The notes below the pieces were generated by a model. It was not told the origin of the DNA. It saw only the letters and a list, made by a program, of their open reading frames with translations, and made no database searches. 64,000 nucleotides of DNA from CAWBOY01 sp963790585 (GTDB taxonomy: Bacteria > Planctomycetota > Planctomycetia > Gemmatales > Gemmataceae), in NCBI GenBank assembly GCA_963790585.1, contig CAWBOY010000007.1, forward strand, positions 1-64,000, given 5' to 3'. Position numbers and translations under genes: made by a program. Positions 45,363 through 57,100 of this stretch are shown piece by piece (the first letter of the stretch is position 1; every line of letters begins with the position of its first letter).

Positions 45363-48142
45363 ATGAAAAGACTGGTCCTTCCTTTCGTTTTCCTTCTTCT
45401 CCTTGGCTTCATCCCTCCTGTCGCGGCGGAACCGCCACTCGACAAAAAACCGGCTCCGAAGGTCACGTCACCCAAAGAATTCCTCGGCTCCAACATCGGC
45501 GATGACTATTTCCTCGCCAATTATCAACAGCTCAAGGCCTACTGGACCAAACTCGAGCGCGAGTCGGATCGGCTGAAGGTCGTGCAGATCGGCGTCACCG
45601 AGGAAGGTCGTCCACAGCTGATGGGTATCGTCACATCGGCCGCGAATCACCGCAAACTGGCGCATTATCAAGAAATCGCCGCCAAACTCGCGAAAGCCGA
45701 AAAGCTGACCGAGGCGGAGGCCTCGGCCCTGGCTGATGAAGGCAAGGCGGTTGTCTGGATCGACGGCGGGCTTCACGCTTCGGAAGTGCTGTGCGCCCAA
45801 GTCTTGATCGAATCGATCTATCGTTTTCTCAGCTCCGACGACCCTGAGACGCTGCGCATCCTGGATGACGTCATCATTCTCTTTGTACACGCAAACCCCG
45901 ACGGCATGGACCTGTGTGCCGACTGGTATATGCGCGACCCAGATCCGAAAAAGCGCACTCTCGGCGGGCTGCCCCGGCTCTATCAAAAATATATCGGGCA
46001 TGATAATAATCGCGATTTCTATGCCAGCACGCAGGCTGAAACGAAAAATATGAACCGGATCATGTACCAAGAGTGGTTCCCGCAGATCGTCTACAACCAT
46101 CATCAGACTGGGCCGGCAGGGACTGTGCTCTTCTGCCCGCCCTTCCGCGATCCGTTCAACTACAACGTCGATCCGCTCGTCGTCAGTGGCATAGATGCCG
46201 TGGGCGCGGCGATGATGCAGCGGTTCCTAGCCGAGGGCAAACCCGGCGCGACCATTCGTTCGGGAGCGCGTTATTCGACCTGGTTCAACGGCGGCCTGCG
46301 GACCACCAGTTATTTCCACAATATGATCGGCCTGCTGACGGAAACGATCGGCAACCCGACGCCGATGCGGATACCGTTCAATCCAAGTCAACAGCTACCC
46401 AAAGCCGACTATCTGTCGCCGATCACGCCGCAGCCCTGGCACCTGCGCCAGTCGATCGAGTATTCGGTCACGGCCAATAAGGCCGTACTCGATTATGCTT
46501 CGCGCAATCGCCAACACCTTCTGCAAAACATTTGGATAATGGGGAAGAAGGCGATCGACTCCGGCAATCGCGATAGCTGGACCATCACTCCCAAAGTCAT
46601 CGAAGCGGCGAAAACGGCTCGGCCGTCTGGAGCCGGCGCACGCGGCGATACGACCGCCGAGTTCAATCGCCTGTTCCGCGACCCGGCCAGGCGCGACCCG
46701 CGCGGCTACATTCTGCCCGCGAATCAGCCCGACTTTCTCACGGCAACTAAGTTCATCAATGCCCTCCTCGATACCGGCGTTACCGTGCATCGCGCCAAGG
46801 CCGACTTCGACGTGGCGGGCAAGAAATATCCCGCCGGCTCCTTTGTCGTGCTATGCGCCAAGCGTTTCGATCCCATGTGCTTGATATGTTCGAGCCCCAA
46901 GACCATCCCAACGATTTCGCCTATCCAGGCGCACCGCCGACGCCTCCCTACGATAGCGCGGGCTACACGCTCGCGTTTCAGATGGCCGTCAAGTTCGATC
47001 GTATCCTCGACGGCTTCACCGGCCCGTTTGAGGAAGTCAAAGGCACCGTGCTGCCGCCGCGAGGTCAAGTCACCGAAGTGGACGCAGCGGTCGGCTTTTT
47101 CCTCGATACGCGCGTGAACGATTCATTTCGCGCGGTCAATCGCCTGTTGAAAGCGGGCGAAGAAGTGCGGCGACTGCAGGAGCCGCTGGTCGTGAAAAAG
47201 ACGACCTATCCCGCCGGCACATTTTTCGTCACGCGGAAGGCAGCGACCGTTCCATTGCTCGAGCGTATCGCGTTTGAGATCGGCACATCATTCACAGGCA
47301 GTGCAACGGCGCCGGAAAAACAGGCTGTCGCGCTCAAGCCGGTCCGCATCGCCCTGTGGGATCGCTATGGCGGGTCGATGCCGTCGGGCTGGACGCGCTG
47401 GATTTTGGAGCGATTTGAATTTCCCTTTGAGGTCGTTTATGTGCCGTTACTGGACAAGGGCAAGCTGCGCGAAAAATTTGACGTACTGATTCTCGTCGAT
47501 GACGCGCTTCCAGGCCGAGGGCCTCGTGGTTTGCCGATTGGAGAAAACGGCATGGAGGTCATGCTCCAGCCGCCGGATGAACCACAGCCGGCCGAGCCGA
47601 GCGATCGTCGCGGCAGCATCACCACGACGACCACTGTGCCCCAGCTCAAGAAATTCATGGAGGAGGGAGGTACGATTGTAACCATCGGTAACTCCACCGG
47701 CCTGGCTGCCATGCTCGGACTTCCAGTCTCGAACCACCTGGTCACCAAGAACACAGAGGGCAAGGATCAAGCCCTGTCGCGCGAAAAATTCTATGTGCCT
47801 GCATCGGTCTTGAAGGTCAAGGTCAATGGCACCCATCCCCTGGCCTGGGGCGTCGGCGATGAGGCCGACGTGATGTTCGCTTCCAGTCCGACATTCAAGC
47901 TCGCCGAAGATGCGGAAAAGAAGGGAATCAGTCGCATTGCCTGGTTTGATACCAAGACGCCGCTACGCAGCGGTTGGGCTTACGGGCAGGAGTATCTCAA
48001 CGGCGGCACCGCCATTATCGAGGCCAAAGTGGGCAAAGGCAAACTCGTCCTTTGCGGCCCCCAGGTGCTCTTCAGGGGCCAGCCGCACGGGACGTTCAAG
48101 TTCGTGTTCAATGGTATCGTCCAATCGGCTTTGAAGGAATGA
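45363..48142 (+). CDS. Secreted M14-family zinc carboxypeptidase-like protein, one apparent base loss
   Basis: A signal peptide (MKRLVLPFVFLLLLGFI to VAAE) is followed by an M14 peptidase domain, with the zinc motif HxxE in GGLHASEVLCAQ and a later zinc His region in QIVYNHHQTGPAG. A long C-terminal region ends in a GATase-like fold with KLVLCGPQVLFRGQPHGTFK. The frame breaks near 46860 after FVVLCA. One added C (GCCAAG to GCCCAAG) gives QAFRSHVLDMFEPQDHPND and a product of about 926 residues. ATG 45363 has GGGAG at seven bases. It probably trims peptides outside the cytoplasm. The stop lies in palindrome B, which may end transcription. Confidence 0.85.
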
Positions 48143-48229
48143 ACCGAGCCTGAAGCGTCAGCGAAGGGCATTTTGTATTTCGTATTTGATAATACAAAAT
48201 GCTCTTCGCTGACGCTTCAGGCTCGGTTC
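48141..48229. repeat. Palindromic repeat family B, full copy
   Basis: GAACCGAGCCTGAAGCGTCA opens a 39-base arm (48141-48179) that is inverted at 48191-48229 with one or two mismatches. It touches the M14 gene stop. The long stem and its position suggest a terminator role here. A partial copy lies upstream of prfA at 36238. Confidence 0.85.
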
Positions 48230-48273
48230 GTCTCCGAGTGGCAGCGCGAAAATATCGAATGAGGAGGTGTGTT

Positions 48274-49845
48274 ATGCCAAGGTTCCCCATTTTGTCCATA
48301 GTTATCACGCTCCTCTTCTGTGGCCTCTGTTCAGGCGCCGACACACCTCCAGCAGTCACTGTGCCGCCCGAATCATTCTTTGAGAAATTCCGTGACCGTG
48401 AGGCGGCCCGGAAGTTCTACAAGAAATATGTCGATGTCAATGGCTTGTCAGCGGTCGCCTCGGGCGAGGTCGCCGATGAGGCTCTGCAGCGAACGCATTA
48501 TATCGTCACCCACATTCTGGCTGGTCGCCCCGATGTTTTGGAGGCGATGGCCAAGAATGGCACACGCCTCATTATCATCGGTAGGAACCAGGTTTACACG
48601 GATATGCCAGAGTACAGAAATAGCCGCAATCCGGAGTATATGAACGAGCGCGTTCGCGGCACAGGCGGGCTCGACGTCACCAGCTTCGGCGAGGAAAATC
48701 TTCTGAATCTACCTTTGGACCGCTACGACGATGAAAGCATCGCGGTCCACGAGTTTTGCCACACGATCGATGCGGCTCTCGGCACGATCGATACAGGCTG
48801 GCGCAAGCGTCTCGCGGATACGTATCGCAGCGCGCTGAACAAAGGACTGTGGAAAAACACCTACACCGCGTCCAACGCCGCCGAATACTGGGCGGAGATC
48901 TGCCAATCGTATTTCGACTGCAACCGCATCAACAACTGGAACCACGGCCCAATCGGCACGCGCGAACAACTTCGGCGGTATGACCCCGAAGGTTATGAAT
49001 TGGTGCGGGCTACGTTCCGGCTCACAGTGGACAAGGATTGGCGCTATACTCCAGTACGCCAGCAGCCGAGCGTGATTAGGCCGCCGGAAAAGTTCGAAAT
49101 CGATCCCTACTACACGAAATTCACCTTTGCGCGTGAGTTCCCCATCGTCGGCTCGAAGCACGCCAAGGACGAAGCGTTGCTCAAGGCGAACGACACGGTC
49201 CGTAAACTCTTTGCCTATCGCCACGACTTGCTCAAGGCATTGATCGCGGAGGGCGCCCGGCTGGTCATACTCGGTCGCAATGAAAAATTGAGCGACCTGC
49301 CGGAGCTGAAGGAAGAGCGCAAAAAGGCGACTTTTGAGGAACTGCGTTTTCTGGAATACGCGCCCGAATTCAAGCTAATGGTTGTACCAGAGGAGAATAT
49401 ACTAGCCGAGCCCGGAGATCCGTTCGCCGGCAAGTGCATGGTGATTAACGTCTTTGCCAAGGCATTTTATCGCGTCGCAGGTACGCGACCCGTGCTGCCC
49501 AATTTCGATCAACAGCGTGACAAGCAACAATATGAACTGCGCGTGAAGCGACTCGACATAGAGTTCGATCAGAAGTTGACGAAGCTTTACGAGGCCGCGA
49601 AGACGAAGGGACTGTGGAAAGGCACCTCGGCCGCGCGCGATCGCTTCGAGTATTGGTCAGCTGGCGTCGAAGCGTATTTCGATGCCGCTGGAGCAGGCGA
49701 ACCGCCACAGCTTGCAGACCGACCGATCACGACACGCGAGTCATTGAAGGTATACGACTTGGAGCTATATGCCCTGGTCGATGAGACAATGGCGTATAAA
49801 GAACATGTCGATTGGCGCTACAACTCGTATATGAAGAAGCATTGA
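48274..49845 (+). CDS. Exported two-copy zinc metalloprotease-like protein with degenerate second copy
   Basis: The 523-residue protein has a signal peptide (MPRFPILSIVITLLFCGL). Two homologous units of about 230 residues follow, each with KFYKKYVDVNGLSAV-like or KLFAYRHDLLKALIAEGARLVILGRN-like openings and a closing HVDWRY or KDWRY. The first has HEFCH (HExxH) and a downstream Glu in AAEYWAEICQSYF, as in anthrax-lethal-factor-like gluzincins. In the second, the HExxH position reads VFAKA while EYW is kept, so it should be catalytically dead. GAGGAGG precedes the ATG. Peptidase activity is inferred from the motif only. Confidence 0.75.
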   Translation: MPRFPILSIVITLLFCGLCSGADTPPAVTVPPESFFEKFRDREAARKFYKKYVDVNGLSAVASGEVADEALQRTHYIVTHILAGRPDVLEAMAKNGTRLIIIGRNQVYTDMPEYRNSRNPEYMNERVRGTGGLDVTSFGEENLLNLPLDRYDDESIAVHEFCHTIDAALGTIDTGWRKRLADTYRSALNKGLWKNTYTASNAAEYWAEICQSYFDCNRINNWNHGPIGTREQLRRYDPEGYELVRATFRLTVDKDWRYTPVRQQPSVIRPPEKFEIDPYYTKFTFAREFPIVGSKHAKDEALLKANDTVRKLFAYRHDLLKALIAEGARLVILGRNEKLSDLPELKEERKKATFEELRFLEYAPEFKLMVVPEENILAEPGDPFAGKCMVINVFAKAFYRVAGTRPVLPNFDQQRDKQQYELRVKRLDIEFDQKLTKLYEAAKTKGLWKGTSAARDRFEYWSAGVEAYFDAAGAGEPPQLADRPITTRESLKVYDLELYALVDETMAYKEHVDWRYNSYMKKH

Positions 49846-49857
49846 ACGAACGAGCCT

Positions 49858-50781
49858 TTACCAAACTATAACACTGCTTAAAGCCTTCTCCAGCATATCC
49901 ATCCGATCTAATCCCGCTCTCAACACCGCCGGTATTTTCGACTCTCCCCAATAGGCCCCGGAGAGTTGGCCGCAGATGGCTCCGGTTGTATCCGCATCGT
50001 CGCCCAAATTGACCGCCTTCAAGACAGCCTCGTCAAAGGAATTCGCGTTATGAAACGCCCACAGAGACGCCTCCAGGCTCTTGACCACCCAGCCCGAGCC
50101 TTGAATCGCTGGCGGCTGCTTATTGCGATAACTACCCTGAGCGATTCCCTGGATCAAGGGATGGAGGGGTTTGATTTCATTTAGAATTTGGAGTGATTTC
50201 CATGTGGGAGAGAGAACAGCTGCCCGATCTTCGCCTTGAATCAAAGCTGCCAAGAGAGTCGCGAGATACCGGCACGCCGACAAACATTGTTCGCTGGCGT
50301 GTGTCGGCAGGCTCGATTGCTCTGCGTAGCCGACAAGATCTCCAAGATGATCGGGGTAAAGACTGGCATAGCGAATTGGCACCGGAGCTAAGCGCATGAT
50401 CGATCCATTACCGCTAAAGCTCTCCGCGGCGTCAGATGATGTGAGGGCATCGCGCTCCGAAACGTAGCTGCTTAAGGATCTTCTGGTCTGGCCGCCGATA
50501 TCGAAGCAGCGGCCGTTGACTGAATACTTGCCTTTTTGCCACCACTCGACATAACGATCGGCTTGGTCATTGAGGTCCCATCCGACGGCTCCCATGCTGT
50601 CCGCGAGAGCCAAAGCCATACTTGTATCGTCGGTCCATTCTCCAGGGTTCAATCGATGGGGACCGCCGCTTCGATAGCCGGCTACAGGTTCAAAATCCCC
50701 TGGATCGCAGAATTCGACGGCGGCGCCCAATGCGTCGCCGATTGCCAAGCCGATCAGGGCTCCACGGCGACGGTCGTTCAT
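49858..50781 (-). CDS. ADP-ribosylglycohydrolase family protein
   Basis: The 307-residue protein has the DraG/ARH signatures: GLAIGDALGAAVEF, GEWTDDTSMALALADSM with the first metal-binding cluster, GNGSIMRLAPVP, and NLGDDADTTGAICGQLSGAYWG with the second. It should remove ADP-ribose from a protein or small molecule, with magnesium ions, in the cytosol. No ADP-ribosyltransferase gene is near it. It is preceded on the same strand by a terminator, so it probably has its own promoter. Confidence 0.93.
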   Translation of the reverse strand: MNDRRRGALIGLAIGDALGAAVEFCDPGDFEPVAGYRSGGPHRLNPGEWTDDTSMALALADSMGAVGWDLNDQADRYVEWWQKGKYSVNGRCFDIGGQTRRSLSSYVSERDALTSSDAAESFSGNGSIMRLAPVPIRYASLYPDHLGDLVGYAEQSSLPTHASEQCLSACRYLATLLAALIQGEDRAAVLSPTWKSLQILNEIKPLHPLIQGIAQGSYRNKQPPAIQGSGWVVKSLEASLWAFHNANSFDEAVLKAVNLGDDADTTGAICGQLSGAYWGESKIPAVLRAGLDRMDMLEKALSSVIVW

Positions 50782-50800
50782 GAATGCCTCGCGGTGTAGG

Positions 50801-50838
50801 ACGGAAAAAAATAGGCCCCCCGCAAGCCGGGGGCCTAT
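50801..50838 (-). terminator. Intrinsic terminator of the cytochrome gene
   Basis: ATAGGCCCCC at 50811-50820 pairs with GGGGGCCTAT at 50829-50838. The run of A at 50805-50811 reads as T on the minus strand. It is eight bases after the cytochrome stop and related to hairpin family D. Confidence 0.85.
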
Positions 50839-50846
50839 CAGGAGAA

Positions 50847-53800
50847 TTATTTACCTGTGACGATTTCCTTAATCAAATTCGCCTCGTCCCGATAGGGGGA
50901 CCAGAGATCGATGCCAAGCGCCTGTTTGCCGATGGCGGCTGGCGGTGGGATGCGGAGCAATACTTGCCAACCGCTGCCCTGTTTACGGAATTGCCAGGCG
51001 GAGCCCTCCGGTAGATTCGTCGGCATCAGGACCAACACCTTGTCGCCGTCCTGCGGTAGCAGCACGGCTTTGCCGGTGACGGCAACTTCCACGGGATCGG
51101 TCTTGAAATCAACAGCGACCGGATCCCCCTTGGAGTCGAGGATGCGCGGCTCTCGCACCGCTGTACCGGCCTGAAGCCAAAGGATCTGGCCGGACGGTGC
51201 GGTCACTTCGAACCGTCGGCCTACTCCAGGGCCGGCTGGTGATTTCAGGGGTACACCTTTCTCCTGGATGGTGGCCTCGCGGTCGTCCTCCAGCTTCAGC
51301 TTGTAACGAAACGTCGGCACACCGTCTTTGTCCAGAGAATAGCCGGCGAAACGTAGCATCGGTTGGCCACCGAACACTTGGCCCTCGGGCAGGTCGGCAC
51401 CATAGGCGGGATCCTTGGCCCGGGCGGTGAAATTAGGAGGTTCGCTGGAAGTCGTCAGACCGATCGAGCAGCCGGGCGGAGCCGTCCAGAATTTCGCTCC
51501 CATCACCTTGGCGGGGGCGCCGCCTCGGTCGTTCCATACCGGTGCGGCATCCAAAAACGCGCCGTTCCAGGCGTAGGACAGACGGCACATGCCGGCGTCA
51601 AACGCCGTGGAAACGCCACCGGGCATACCAACCGCGACGGCCCGACTACCGGCATCAGGCATAAACGTGCGCAGAATAACCGGCCGCTCGCCTACTTTGA
51701 GTGGGATTCCCCTCGGCCCCCGAATTTCGATACCGTCGGGCAACGGCAGACCATGGCCAAGGCTCATGTAGGCCCACATCGCCTCGGCTTGGGCGTCGGG
51801 ATCGGCGTTGAGCAGTTTGTCATAAGGCGACTTGCCGTTGAGGAAGAACGACGGCATCCGCGTCCCGGGGGCCATGCGTTGCGACTGCTCCAACCAGCGA
51901 CGATACCAATCGTAGCGCACGCGATTCACGGTCGTCGCCAGATCGGCGCCGCGCGTGCCACCGGTGGCATTGCCATCGAGGTCATGGCAGGAGATACAGC
52001 CAAAGGCGGTCTTGCCCATCAGGATGCGACCCGCTTCGATTTTCGCGGTCGGCAAGGGAACTTTGTGAAGCGTGTCGTCAGGTGCCGTGCCGTCGAGCAA
52101 AGCCAGGCCTTCCGTCAGTTGCCCGACGTTAGCTTCGCCGAATTGCGGCATACGCAGGCCCATCCAGGGCCGCGCGCGTCCCCCTTGAGTGAGCACTTGT
52201 TTCAACCACGACGTGCGCATCTTATGACCGACGCCTGTAAGAGTTGGCGGCAATAGTGACTCCGCATTTTCCGGCTTCTCATGGCGGCGCAACAACTCTG
52301 TGAGTTGCGGCGACGGGCCGCCGGCGCCGTCGCGGTTGTGACAGGCGAGACAGTTCAGGCGCTCGATCGTCGCCTTGGCGGCGTAGGTCGGCGCGGGCGA
52401 GCCGATGCCTTTGAGACCGTCGGTAAGGAAGGCCGTGATGGCTTTCGTTTCCTCTGGCGTGAAAGGAAAGACCGGTGCGCCGCGTCTCTTTTCAGGCGCG
52501 ACGGCGAGACAGCCCTCGGTCTTATTTTTAGCGCTAACGAGAGCTTTTAAGTCAATTTTAGCTGGAACCTGCATGAGCGGCTTATCGCCTGGAGCGATTG
52601 TGTGACAGTTGACGCAGCCCTTTTGGACGACGAGGCGTTGCCCGAGCTCGTTCCAGCGAGCCAATACAGACAGTTTTTCAAATGCCGCTGACTGGTCCTC
52701 TTTGGTGGAGATCTTCTTGAACATCGCCAATTGCTTTTCTGGATCCGGGGCCGTTGACAAGGCTTGCGCGATACCGACGATGGGCGATTTACAAAGGAAT
52801 CGAGCCAGATCGAGCGCCTCATTCGGTTGCAGCATCATGTGTGGCATGCGGCCGCTCGTGTCGATGGCGAGCGGGTTGAGCAGATATTCAGCCAGTCGTT
52901 CGGGGTTCGTCTTGCTGCCAAGGCCGACGAGGGGAAATACCTTGGGAGCGGCGAACAGCGGCGAAGGTGGAGCCTGCTCACCCTTGGGCTTGAGGTCCTC
53001 GCCTTCGATGCCGTGGCAAGCGACGCAGCCGGTGCTGATAAATAATTCGCCGCCCACGGCGTTCGCTGGCCGGGATTTCGTTCGCGTTTTGTCCGCGTCG
53101 CGGCTGACCTCCCGTTCGGATCGGGCCGCCGAGCGACGACAAATAATGGGCCACGGCGTAACGCTCGGTTTTGCCGTCGTCATCCTCGGAAAACATCCGC
53201 GGCATCGGCGTGCCGGCGCGGATTTTGTGCGGATCGGCAAGCCAGGCGTCGAGCCAGCCGGCATAGACGCGCTGGCCAATCTTCGAAAGGTTCGGCCCCT
53301 GGCGCACGCTTAGCGTCTTGGCGAGCGCATCGTCCGCCGCGGGGCGATGGCAGGCGATGCAGTTGTGCTCTTCGACCAGCTTGCGACCCTGTTCGACGAG
53401 CGTGGATTGCTTCAAGGCCGCGCCATCGTCCTCCGGCAGATGGCCGACCTGATGATAGGGCAGCGGCTCTTGAGAGATATTGGCCGCCTGCCAGCGTAAT
53501 TCGACTCGGGCCACGCCCGGCAACCGCGTGAACTCCGCGACAAACGGCTTTCCGCCCGCTTCTAGCTTCACGTCCGCGCCGGTGATGAGGGCCGGCTCCG
53601 CGCCGCTCGACTTGGCATCGTAGACGACCTGATCGCCTATTGTGATCTTGAGGTTTCCGCGCAAGCGCGCCTGAAATCGATAGTTACCGGCTCGCAAAAG
53701 GTTGATATAGCCTTTCCATACATAGGTTCCATTAGCGCCATTCAGCCTTGGATGAGGGGCTTCGTCCGCTTTCAGATTGAGAGCGACCGTCGGTTCCAAG

Positions 53801-53961
53801 GCGACAAACTCATGTGGCGGTGAGTTGCCATCACGATAGGTCGTGACAAGGCCGGGAACGAGGTTTTCGACGTCGACGTCAGCCTGGACAGGACCGATCA
53901 AGCCATGACCTAGGCAAAAAAGCGCCACAATCGGCGTGATATTCATCCATCTGCGTTGCAT
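50847..53961 (-). CDS. Exported PA14-domain penta-haem cytochrome c, one apparent extra base
   Basis: A leader (TPIVALFCLGHGLIGPVQA) is followed by a PA14-like domain (about 25-150: YVWKGYINLLRAGNYRFQARL) and five CxxCH haem motifs: CIACH, CVACH, CVNCH, CLACH and CISCH. A beta-rich C-terminal region of about 300 residues follows. The frame breaks near 53118 between YLSSLGGPI and EREVSRDADKTRTK. Removing one C (ATCCGAACG to ATCGAACG) joins the parts into about 1037 residues. Such multi-haem proteins are numerous in Planctomycetes and are presumed periplasmic electron carriers. ATG 53961 follows GGAG. It ends at an intrinsic terminator. Confidence 0.82.
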
Positions 53962-54180
53962 ATCGACTCCTGACATTGCTTGCCGCCGACCAGGATGCCC
54001 CCAAGTCGGACCGGAGATGATTATGAACGACGCAAGGGCATGGGGGAAGGAGAATCATGGCCGTAACTCTCGACATTTGTCGAATCCGCTTGAGACGACC
54101 ACCGGTCAATGTAGAATGAACGGGCGAGCATCGAGTCTGCCCGCGCCCGGGGGCCCCTCGTCCATTCGGATGGGCTGTTC

Positions 54181-57100
54181 ATGGAAACGTCTGATTCCTG
54201 CCCCACGGACGAGATCTTGTTGTCGTTCAAAGGCGGCAAGGTCGCTCCTCCGGCGCGGGACGCGTTAGCCCAACATCTGCGCGATTGCTCGAACTGCCGC
54301 GAACGGCTCCGCGACCTCGTAAAACGGCAAGAGGTGATGGATGAGGAGCTAACCTTTCACGCCAAGCTGAATAAAGCCAAAACCGCGATCGTGGAACTCC
54401 GACAGGGCCCGCCGAATACACCGACGCCGAGCCCGCCTTCTGCCGCGCCTATGGCGGACCGCCACCAGCTTACGTCCGCCGGCGGGGAATGGACGGTCGC
54501 CGGCGAAGACGCGCCGCGCGCAACTGCGCCTGGGTCCGACCCATTGTTAGCGGGGCGTTTGCGTGAGTATGAGCTGCTCGACAAGATCGGCGAAGGCGGC
54601 ATGGGAACGGTATATCGTGCCCGCCATCTACGGCTCGACAAGGTCGTCGCGCTCAAGGTTCTGCCGGCCAGTCGCATGGATGACGCCGAAGCTGTCGCTC
54701 GATTTCAGCGTGAAATGAAAGCGGTCGGCAAGCTCGATCACCCGAACATCGTGCCGCGCGACCGATGCGGGGGAAGTCGAGGGGCATCATTTCTTGGTTA
54801 TGGAGCTTGTCGAGGGCGTCGATCTCAACGCGCTCGTCAAGAAACTCGGCAAATTGCCAATCGCCGACGCCTGCGAAATCGGTCGGCAGGCGGCGGAGGG
54901 GCTCGAACATGCCCACTCACACGGCCTGATTCATAGGGACGTGAAGCCGTCCAATCTGCGTTTGACGCTGGCCGGTCAGGTGAAAGTTCTGGACCTCGGT
55001 CTTGCTCTGCTGCAAGAAGGCGGCACCGCCGAGGAAAGCACGGCGTCGGGCCTGATTTTGGGCAGTTTCGACTATCTCTCGCCGGAACAGGGCGACGACT
55101 CCAGCAATGTCGACCACAGAGCGGATCTCTATAGTCTGGGTTGTACACTCTTTCACCTTCTCGTCGGCGCTCCGCCGTTTGGGCAGTCCTCTGTCGCTCT
55201 CAGTCCGTTGCAGAAGATCAAAGCCCACGCAATGCAACCGATACCGCGCGTCCGCGCCGCCCGGCCGGAGGTTCCGGAAGCGTTGGCCGCCCTGGTGGAG
55301 AGACTATTGGCCAAGGACCCGGCCAACCGCCACGCCAGTGCCGGGGAAGTAGCGGAACTGCTCCAGCCCTTTGCGGCAACAGCGGATTTGCCCGCTTTGG
55401 TCGCTGACTTTTTGGGCGAACCGCGTCGAGTGGCACAACCCGTGCGGCGCTCATCGACGGCTTCCGGCGCGGCCCGGCCCGTGGTCAGCGCCGACCGAGT
55501 TCAGAGCCAGGACAAGCTCGAGACGACAGACCGCCGGCGGCGACCGCGGTTTCCTCGATTGCGGAATGCCCTACTGATAACTGTGCCGATCATTCTCTTC
55601 ATCGCGCTCACCCTCCCAAAGTTTGCCAAGAGTAAGCCGGGCATTCTGACAATTGACAGCGAAGACTTGGACACGCACGTCCTCATCGAGCAGAACGGCG
55701 TCCAGGTCCGGGACGTGGACCTGCGCTCCGGAAAGCAGGTGTCTCTAAACCCGGGTATCTATCAATTAAAGTTCACCGGCGATGCCAACTTGGAGATCGT
55801 GCCGTCCATAGTAAATCTTAGAGGCACGGACCCGGTCATTGTCCGCATACGACATGTGGGATTGCCCTACGTGGCGGGTCCTCCGGGAGAGATTCGCCGT
55901 TTCGTCGGCTCGGGCCCCCAAGTGAACGACGCCGTGATGACGCGGGATGGCACGACCGTGGTAAGTTGCGGCAACGATGGAGTGGTTCGCGTCTGGGACG
56001 CAGCCACCGGGAAGCAACGCTTGCAGTGTGAGGGCGATAACCGGGAGCATATCTGGAGCGTCGCTGTCTCGCCGGATGGCGATCGCATTCTTGCCGCGGG
56101 CGGGGGAACCGTTCAAAATGGAATGTGGCTCGAAGGTACGGATTTCTCCGTGCGCTTGTATGAGACGGCAACGGGGAAACTGATTCATCGCATGGAAGGG
56201 CATCAAGGCCGGATCGTCCGCGTCGCGTTCGCACCCGATGGACGCCACGCCATCACCGGCAGCGCCGACTGCACGGTGCGACTCTGGGATTTAGATCAAG
56301 GAAAGCAAATACATGTCTTCCTGGAGGATCGGAGCTGGGCCGTAATGGACTTGGCAGTTTCCCCGGATGGGCAACAGGCGCTCTGTGCTCTCGCGGATCG
56401 GCGGATCCATTTACTCGATCTTGCAACCGGCAAGCGACTCCAGGTTTTCTCTGGCCATACGGGGAGCGTCCTCCGAGTCGCCTTCTCGCCCAACGGCCAG
56501 TATTTTCTTTCGGGCGGGATGGATCGAACAATGCGCCTCTGGGAGATCGCCACCGGCAAGGTCGTTCGGACCTTCAAAGAACAACCCACGGGCATTTCTC
56601 ACGTCGCTTTCTCGCCGGACGGGCGCCGCGCCCTATCCGCGAGCGGGCTGAAGTCCAATGCACAGGCAAACCAATCCAGTCCAGCCGGCTCCGACTATCT
56701 CGCGCGGCTCTGGGATGTGGAGGGCGGCGAGGAACTCTATCGCTGCGTAGGGCACACGAGCAGCTTGAGTTCGGCCTCGTTTACGCCGGATGGGCGGCAT
56801 GCACTGACCAGCGCCACCGATGGCACCATTCGCCTTTGGCGTCTCCCAAACCAGCGGACGCTGGCTCCCGAGGCGATCGCTGGCGACTGGTCCTGCGTCA
56901 TCGACGCGGATTTATCCACCTATGAATCGTGGCTCCAGAGTCTACGTCTCAGCAAACATCACCCAACCTTTGTCAACGTCCACGAGGAGGACGGCAAGGC
57001 ACGCTTCGCCGCGATCTCTATCAAAGATCCGACGGCCATCCCGTGGGAAGTGCGCCAGGGACTGACACGCGACGAGGAAGTGGCGGCGTTTAAGGATCTT

